Shown here piece after piece: positions 3,301 to 6,018 of a stretch of DNA of 6,018 nt. The notes beneath the pieces were generated by a model, which ran no database searches, was not told the DNA's origin, and saw nothing but the letters and a program-made list of their open reading frames with translations. Source of the stretch: Candidatus Omnitrophota bacterium (GTDB taxonomy: Bacteria; Omnitrophota; Gorgyraeia; 2-02-FULL-51-18; JAGOUK01); the NCBI GenBank assembly GCA_020058965.1, contig JAGVCY010000069.1, positions 1 through 6,018 on the forward strand, given 5' to 3'. Position 1 is the stretch's first letter, and the number at the start of each line of letters is the position of its first letter. A program made the translations under genes and the position numbers.

Positions 3301-6018
3301 GGTCCGGAGATAAAGTCATCAAGGGATCGTTCCACATCGCGCAACAAAACCCCGACTTCGTATTTAAAAAATATAAAGCCATTTTAGCTCTCATCCAATC
3401 CAAGTCCGAGTGGTCCGATATTGAAATATTCTTGGGAGCTAGTGCAAGTGGATCACATTATGGTTTGGCGGGCTTTCCGTCGAACACGACGGTTGAAGAA
3501 TTGGAAGGGCTGGCTCTGCAAGCAAGGTGCAGCCGATTTAATTCGTGGGTCAAGCAAAGTGATTGGATGGGCATGGATATTAGTCTCGACGAACAACTGC
3601 GGGTTAGGGTGCATCAGGACCTGGGAAAGATTCCGTCTCATGATTCGATGACGGGCGTGGGCGACGGTGAAGGGTTTGTTTATGAACACAGAATATTTTT
3701 TACTGCACCCGACACTCCGTCAGGCGGCGATCGAGCCGCCGCGAGGATGGCGGAGCATAAGGTTGAAATTGTCGGCGGGCGCAAGGCAGGAGTTGAGATT
3801 CGTTCAGATCAAGCCGGAGCGACTTCCGCAGGTACAGCCCAAAGCGCACCCCTCGAGGCAATTACCGACTTATTTCCGATAGAAAAAGTAACAGGACCCG
3901 AGCTGGCTTCGATCAAAAATGGAAAAATCCTGATCGAAGGACCCGGTCCGACCGCCAAGGAGGTTTTGGTCATTCAAAAACTATTAACCGACGCGGATAT
4001 TTATGTTGTAGACGCCCACTACCCCAATTTGGAAGCAATACAATCCGAGCTTGAAGGCATCGAGAATATTCGGCACGGACGCATCAAGCTCTATCACGCG
4101 GATTTGGCGGATCTTCCATTTGAGAGCGGATTTTTTGACATGGCCTATTCCAGCTACGTATACGAAACATCTCTTGCCAAAGATGATGGGCATGAGTGGG
4201 CTAAAGAACTTCAATGTGTGCTCAAGCCTAACGGCTTGTACTGGTCAATGGGCCAGGACGCTTACTACTTTAACGGCAGGTTTTTGCCTCGCCATGACCA
4301 ATTTCCGTCCCAGCTCTACATGAATCAAGTATTGCCACAAGTAAGCGAGGCAGTTATCGAGTCCGTAACGATGTCGGACGAAGGATCGCTCGACAAGATT
4401 AATCTCGCGGCCGTATTTGGAGACAAACCCTACCGAGTCACATTGGAGGAAAAGGATCGGAGGCCGTTTGATGACCAAACTCGAGTTTTATTTGATGTAC
4501 TCCTGAATGGTCAAGCCGTATCACAGGTAGTGACTTTTTGGCTTGATCGGAACCAAGGCATTATTCCTAGCAGCAGTTCCGTTCGGTTGAGGATCGAGGA
4601 GCGGATGCTAGAGAGAGGTTTTAATCGCCTCATCCAAAGCTGGTCAAAACTACCGACAGAGACCGATGCCAAGCCTATTCCAAACTTCTCAAACAGCGAC
4701 GAACCGGACGAGTCCGGCGCGCGGATGGCGTTATCCGTTAGGATGCTTAAAGTCATTGAGATCTTGGAAGGCCTCGGCGGCAGCGGAACTTTGACGGATA
4801 TTGGAAGGAGGCTTGGTTTTAAAAAGTTAAAAGTGAAGACAAGCGATATTTTTGGGTCTCTTCCTCGGAATGTGATCATGGACGAGATCAATCGTCGGCA
4901 GAGGACCCTAAATAGGCCCATGCTGGAGATACTGGACGCCCGAACGCTTCGCCGGCAGAAAATGGTGCTGACCTTGTTGGAGGCCACCGAGGGAAGGGGA
5001 AGCACTTGGGAGCTCGCAGAAATAGAAAATGAACTGGATCTCCGCAAAGACAAGGCCCGATACGGGGAGTCGTCGGTCCAGAACCGCGCGACGGGCATAG
5101 CCCAGATTCTGAGGGACATCAATTTTGAACTACACAATTATAACCGCGGCTTGCAAGGTAAGCCGTTGTTTCCGGCACGATCTCAGCAAACGACCCTATA
5201 CAATCGTTCCAAACCCATCGACGACACGGTTCTATTGGCAATGGAACAGCTTGGCGGTTGGGCCACGCTCCGTCAGCTCAGAAAACGAACCGGGCTGGAT
5301 GCCAATACTCTCAGGGGGTCCCTCAACCGCATTGACTTTGATAATCTTAACGCTTGGCGACAGCTTCGCGGGGCCTTTCCGCTCGGTGTTGTTGTCATTA
5401 AGAACTCCCGAAAATATTGGAATGGCTGGGATTTAGGCAAACTTGCCAAAAAAGCTCGTGGAAGACCCAATCAGGGCGAAGACCTGTGGGGTATCGTGCG
5501 GAACATGCAACCCTACTTTAAAAGCCTAACCGGTGACGATGATGCAAAAGTATTGATCTATCAAAGAGTCTTCCGCAAATATACGCTCCCGATCCTTTAT
5601 CAAGTTATTTATGGAAAAATTAAAACTCCAGGGGGAGCAGACAGGCTCAGAGGAACGGCCAATGATCTTTATCAACAAGTAATAGGAGTCGTTTTGGATG
5701 TCGCGGCAGAGAAGCAGCTATCCGGAGACGCGCTAAGCGACTATTTTAAGGGCATCACATGCCGGGCTATTTTGCACGGTCAAGAACTGCTGGACCCCCA
5801 AAGTATTTTTGTCCCAAATGGCGAGCAGCAAGTCGAGACGATGGAGATGCGCCGTCGTGTGAAGGCATTTCATCAAAATTTGCTCCGGATCGGAAGATGG
5901 GACGGAAATCCCAAACAAACCCCTTTATTTAAAACGAGTTACTCGCCTGACCTCGCGCAAAACGTCGCGATTGCCATAGAACGACTTAAAAAATCAGGCG
6001 AGATCCGCACGCTAAGAG
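288..6018 (+). CDS. Giant multidomain protein with N-terminal signal peptide (3' end beyond window)
   Basis: A single frame stays open from codon 246 to the last base, giving at least 1,910 codons from TTG 288; the stop lies outside the window. An in-frame TAG at 243-245 bounds it upstream. TTG 288 is preferred because AGGAG (276-280) sits 7 bases before it and the protein then begins with a textbook signal peptide. GTG 261 is an alternative with no good ribosome site; no ATG occurs in frame before residue 66 (ATG 483). Modules seen, in order: signal peptide, ChaN/TraB/EreA-like domain, kinase-fold domain, CheD-like Cys/His domain, SAM methyltransferase, winged-helix run, helical C-terminal part. 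ARM(A)-type motifs mark the junctions. Most modules retain recognisable catalytic-motif residues, so it does not look like a decayed gene. The overall function is unknown. Export of kinase, methyltransferase and DNA-binding-like modules suggests an effector or polyprotein role, which is inference. Confidence 0.93.
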   Translation, partial: MRICSYKKPIKYVAGIILVAFLVQDVAWASPDPGAFRHIPTPSVLSQPVSQRELLKDPSLIRAPFESCMVKEIHQGTNGKLLIHIQDAHANYSGQLNLAKTLENLSKTYNINLILGEGSEGDMTLDRLKTIADRKTWQIAAKRFLQDGVIVGEEYLNLTSDLPLKIIGIEDQKLYDKSLEVYAKLTRNRQEVLNYLHTIRISLDRLKNRLYPKDLLSYEQKKKNSPEDISKRLELLEPLALSQKIDWSNYPEARKLLDLKIQEKSFSFEHIAQEQENLLGALRLKGKGQEVDKLLESLKKSSGFSQMQLWEELFRIAEDGGASLKDFPRLLDYRKFMKAFGGIDLEQAQDEIELLEDEIYKQKLPEESARRLKAIERFLELLDRAYKIQMSSKDFEALILNRKDFPTVPWQAFLNNELSKLNYFDDLIPYKAILVKALKPLFDFYDLVDQRDQAFFERSIKAMHDNNQKTAFLIAGGYHTSHLTELLKQEDFSYVVLTPIVQTETDISKYEKTLLQPLTLKHTNGLNHPNKAKTRDATDTLRESYLCGLDPPAVAARLGAYGAKLPVNLNISSIQAALGSRMSETTIQLKDVRDFYALRDLTVKLEKGEKIYLIDRDRRYLLKHNLNASMRNITLEAEVIEPKNLGEPHRLLKIVNLSAMQTMGWDPNDLEILCSTLRFENDPRLLQLIPIAFSRHPFFGNNYVIFDFKYIEGSTFYDAFNSMEVKDRLESVVKLIVELAYVHRKYKIFHGDLNLGNLILDPNGLVGLTDWELTTSLGYRNETIDKINSAAKYIDIFKVGALLAYVYGFENITLPPAGLYPRDKVGSFFDDVSVRNLRGKANITQELSSIPAPIQAVIRKAVLADPAAHYESLDELLADLKAAEVPMKTEQTDPDLEKGARLGEKSSARMANAEDAYFIEAFTMRNKLEVYEDAPLVGIKIFELDENPSELIPAHKFNLFKDEKGKYWFFAGMHDSVIIEHDPKTDVSLTSFGHYDCVNISFRGRSGDKVIKGSFHIAQQNPDFVFKKYKAILALIQSKSEWSDIEIFLGASASGSHYGLAGFPSNTTVEELEGLALQARCSRFNSWVKQSDWMGMDISLDEQLRVRVHQDLGKIPSHDSMTGVGDGEGFVYEHRIFFTAPDTPSGGDRAAARMAEHKVEIVGGRKAGVEIRSDQAGATSAGTAQSAPLEAITDLFPIEKVTGPELASIKNGKILIEGPGPTAKEVLVIQKLLTDADIYVVDAHYPNLEAIQSELEGIENIRHGRIKLYHADLADLPFESGFFDMAYSSYVYETSLAKDDGHEWAKELQCVLKPNGLYWSMGQDAYYFNGRFLPRHDQFPSQLYMNQVLPQVSEAVIESVTMSDEGSLDKINLAAVFGDKPYRVTLEEKDRRPFDDQTRVLFDVLLNGQAVSQVVTFWLDRNQGIIPSSSSVRLRIEERMLERGFNRLIQSWSKLPTETDAKPIPNFSNSDEPDESGARMALSVRMLKVIEILEGLGGSGTLTDIGRRLGFKKLKVKTSDIFGSLPRNVIMDEINRRQRTLNRPMLEILDARTLRRQKMVLTLLEATEGRGSTWELAEIENELDLRKDKARYGESSVQNRATGIAQILRDINFELHNYNRGLQGKPLFPARSQQTTLYNRSKPIDDTVLLAMEQLGGWATLRQLRKRTGLDANTLRGSLNRIDFDNLNAWRQLRGAFPLGVVVIKNSRKYWNGWDLGKLAKKARGRPNQGEDLWGIVRNMQPYFKSLTGDDDAKVLIYQRVFRKYTLPILYQVIYGKIKTPGGADRLRGTANDLYQQVIGVVLDVAAEKQLSGDALSDYFKGITCRAILHGQELLDPQSIFVPNGEQQVETMEMRRRVKAFHQNLLRIGRWDGNPKQTPLFKTSYSPDLAQNVAIAIERLKKSGEIRTLR
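522..1796 (+). other. Domain 1: ChaN/TraB/EreA-like alpha/beta domain with helical insertion
   Basis: Residues about 79-503. A beta strand ends in HIQDAH (His84, Asp87, His89), followed by an amphipathic helix. A second strand ends in LGEGSEGD (Glu117). The motif GIED (Glu170, Asp171) follows. Near the end, a strand leads into GGYHT (476-480, His479) and then a final strand, YVVLTP (494-499). A strand-1 His, strand-2 Glu and late Gly-x-x-His are the layout of the ChaN haem-binding, TraB and erythromycin-esterase superfamily, where such residues bind metal or act in catalysis. Residues about 175-460 are mostly charged helices and look like an insertion. Assignment is by motif pattern only and the substrate is unknown. 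Codons are C/G-ending and G+C is about 53% over 541-840 by hand count, unlike the next module. Confidence 0.45.
2019..2039 (+). other. Junction motif 1 (LGSRMSE)
   Basis: Residues 578-584 read L-G-S-R-M-S-E between the end of domain 1 and the start of the kinase module. It is a weaker match to the ARMA junctions further along (SSARMA, AAARMA, SGARMA) but shares small-small-Arg-Met-small and occupies the equivalent place between modules. Base composition also changes shortly after it. It could be a linker, a protease site or a relic of domain joining. Confidence 0.5.
2055..2933 (+). other. Domain 2: protein-kinase-fold domain (Hanks/APH-like)
   Basis: Residues about 590-882. The catalytic loop is HGDLNLGN (750-757), with Asp752 as presumed base and Asn757 as metal ligand. 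DWE (770-772) replaces the usual DFG. A candidate ATP-binding lysine is Lys653 in LLKIV, with Glu671 as a possible helix-C partner, and YIEG (710-713) fits the hinge. DIFKVGALLAYV (795-806) matches the conserved Asp of subdomain IX in Ser/Thr kinases, and the last helix, after ADP near 864-866, matches subdomain XI. No glycine-rich loop is obvious. HGD plus DWE is typical of aminoglycoside/choline-kinase-type enzymes, whereas the C-lobe looks Hanks-like, so protein versus small-molecule substrate is open. The key residues are present, so activity is plausible. The DNA is AT-rich (about 36-37% G+C over 2101-2700), suggesting separate ancestry from domain 1. Confidence 0.75.
2934..3020 (+). other. 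Junction 2: charged linker with GARLG and SSARMA motifs
   Basis: Residues 883-911 form a Glu/Lys/Asp-rich, probably disordered linker containing G-A-R-L-G (899-903) followed closely by S-S-A-R-M-A (906-911). Two related motifs in tandem at one junction make coincidence less likely. The following residues, from Asn912, begin a new folded-looking segment. Confidence 0.6.
3001..3020 (+). repeat. Direct repeat copy A (codes KSSARMA)
   Basis: These 20 bases match 4711-4730 at 19 positions; the single difference is A versus G at 3006/4716 and changes Ser907 to Gly1477. Both copies lie in the same reading frame at a module junction and include the core GCGCGCGGATGGCG. The third ARMA junction (3738-3752) encodes the same peptide core with AGG for Arg and diverges upstream, so the match is not simply forced by protein sequence. 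Confidence 0.7.
3021..3725 (+). other. Domain 3: possible CheD-like Cys/His deamidase-type domain
   Basis: Residues about 912-1146. The central part reads TSFGHYDC, then a strand, then KGSFHIA, giving Cys997 and His1016 separated by 19 residues, with Thr990/Ser991 six to seven residues before the Cys. Chemoreceptor glutamine deamidase CheD has a similar Thr-(5)-Cys and a His about 17 residues later. Downstream, a helix (VFKKYKAILALIQ, about 1027-1039) and the strand IEIFLGAS (1045-1052) parallel CheD's helix and KIFGGA strand. CheD deamidates or de-esterifies receptor glutamines; the related CNF1-type toxins deamidate host GTPases. The N-terminal 70 residues and the tail after about 1080 are not explained by this. 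No chemotaxis gene is nearby. This is a pattern-level match and could be wrong. Confidence 0.35.
3729..3854 (+). other. Junction 3: AAARMA motif and Ala/Gly/Ser-rich linker
   Basis: Residues 1148-1189. D-R-A-A-A-R-M-A-E-H (1148-1157; core 1150-1155) is followed by a short segment and then a low-complexity stretch rich in Ala, Gly, Ser, Thr and Gln, as expected for a flexible tether. It separates the Cys/His domain from the methyltransferase. Confidence 0.6.
3855..4322 (+). other. Domain 4: class I SAM-dependent methyltransferase domain
   Basis: Residues about 1190-1345. The Rossmann-type order is visible. Motif I is ILIEGPGPTA (1214-1223; Glu1217, Gly1218, Gly1220). The acidic residue ending strand 2 is Asp1242 in YVVD. 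ADLADLPF (1271-1278) with Asp1272 would contact the adenine. FFDMAYSS (1282-1289) is the motif IV strand, and VLKPNG (1311-1316) is the usual LKPGG turn. Such domains transfer a methyl group from S-adenosylmethionine. The methyl acceptor cannot be read from the sequence; the layout is closest to the ubiE/Methyltransf_11-type small-molecule enzymes. Motif I has Pro at the second and fourth positions (EGPGP), slightly off the GxGxG norm, so reduced binding is possible. A SAM-dependent enzyme behind a signal peptide is odd unless the protein reaches another cell's cytoplasm. Confidence 0.7.
4323..4712 (+). other. Extension after methyltransferase, weakly acetyltransferase-like
   Basis: Residues about 1346-1475. 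The first part probably completes the methyltransferase fold. From about 1380 there is a strand-rich segment (YRVTLEE, RVLFDVLLNG, SQVVTFWLD) followed by SSSSVRLRIEERMLERGFNRLIQSW. That order (strands, then a strand entering an Arg/Gly-containing helix) loosely recalls GNAT N-acetyltransferases, but the R/Q-x-x-G-x-G/A acetyl-CoA loop is not intact. I treat it as unassigned. It ends in a Pro/Asp/Ser/Glu-rich linker leading to the SGARMA motif. Confidence 0.35.
4711..4730 (+). repeat. Direct repeat copy B and junction motif 4 (SGARMA)
   Basis: Residues 1476-1481 read S-G-A-R-M-A, preceded by a Pro/Asp/Ser/Glu-rich linker and followed at once by the predicted first helix of the winged-helix run. 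The DNA matches 3001-3020 at 19 of 20 bases. This is the fourth module boundary marked by the motif. Confidence 0.7.
4731..5387 (+). other. Domain 5: run of probable winged-helix (HTH) units
   Basis: Residues about 1482-1700. Three segments share the pattern helix, Gly-rich turn, short helix, recognition-like helix. Unit 1 is about 1485-1515 (VIEILEGLGG then LTDIGRRLGF). Unit 2 is about 1559-1620 (MVLTLLEATEGRG then WELAEIENELDL). Unit 3 is about 1645-1682 (DDTVLLAMEQLGG, ATLRQLRKRTGLD, NTLRGSLNRID). Unit 3 is the clearest and matches the MarR/IclR-like N-terminal wing-helix style. The region is basic (many Arg/Lys), which would suit nucleic-acid binding, although winged helices also mediate protein contacts. 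Units 1 and 2 could be ordinary helical hairpins. Confidence 0.45.
5388..6018 (+). other. C-terminal helical segment, open at window end
   Basis: Residues about 1701-1910, continuing beyond the window. After a short basic stretch (KLAKKARGRPNQ) the sequence is mainly amphipathic helices. The part from LPILYQVIYGKI (near 1768) through the ANDLYQQVIGVVLDV helix and on to SDYFKGITCRAIL has the spacing of sigma-factor region 2 (helix, turn, A-x-DL-x-Q-x-V helix, then a Y-x-x-x-I helix), but the conserved aromatic and basic residues that melt and read -10 DNA are not clear. The last 60 residues may start another winged-helix-like unit (NVAIAIERLKKSGEI). The function is unassigned. Confidence 0.3.

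Noticed and set aside
3421..3882. Plus-strand open frames at 3421-3651 and 3667-3882 in another phase
   Set aside because: They are out-of-frame shadows of the giant ORF with Trp/Arg-rich or Pro/Gln-rich nonsense-like products.
4511..5137. Minus-strand open frame of 208 codons
   Set aside because: It lies fully antisense to the giant ORF, its product is Ser/Leu/Arg-rich with no recognisable motif, and the plus strand there has a continuous frame carrying methyltransferase-extension and winged-helix patterns.
1..6018. CRISPR arrays, tRNA, rRNA, insertion sequences
   Set aside because: I saw no regularly spaced repeats, no cloverleaf or rRNA-like blocks, and no transposase motifs or terminal inverted repeats; almost the whole window is one coding frame.

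Overview
The window is dominated by one very long plus-strand open reading frame. It runs without an in-frame stop from just after a TAG at 243-245 to the right edge (position 6018). With the best-supported start, a TTG at 288 preceded by AGGAG, it encodes at least 1,910 residues and its C-terminus lies outside the window. No other convincing protein or RNA gene is present. Long open frames on the minus strand and in the other plus frames are shadows of this gene.

Layout: 1-180 is a GC-rich stretch (about 67% G+C by hand count) with no gene I can support firmly. At 181-287 the composition drops to about 43% and there is a plausible sigma70-type promoter and a Shine-Dalgarno sequence. The giant protein then reads, in order: (i) an N-terminal signal peptide, residues 1-29; (ii) an alpha/beta domain with HIQDAH, GEGSEG and GGYHT motifs, resembling the ChaN/TraB/EreA-type fold, about 79-503; (iii) a protein-kinase-fold domain with HGDLNLGN and DWE motifs, about 590-882; (iv) a domain with a Cys/His arrangement reminiscent of CheD-type glutamine deamidases, about 912-1146; (v) a class I SAM-dependent methyltransferase domain, about 1190-1345, with an extension to about 1470; (vi) a run of probable winged-helix units, about 1482-1690; and (vii) a helical segment, open at the window end, that weakly recalls a sigma-factor region 2.

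The junctions between these modules carry a recurring short motif: GSRMS at 579-583, GARLG and SSARMA at 899-911, AAARMA at 1150-1155 and SGARMA at 1476-1481. Two copies are almost identical in DNA (19 of 20 bases), and the kinase module is distinctly AT-rich, so the protein looks assembled by module shuffling.

Organism: a bacterium. Giant multidomain proteins with signal peptides, enzyme-like modules and ARMA/ARLA-type junctions fit my recollection of Candidatus Omnitrophota (former OP3) and similar uncultured, possibly host-associated or predatory lineages. This is an inference from style, not a database match. The working picture is a secreted or envelope-targeted modular protein, possibly a polyprotein of effectors cut or hinged at ARM(A) sites. 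That function is not demonstrated by the sequence.
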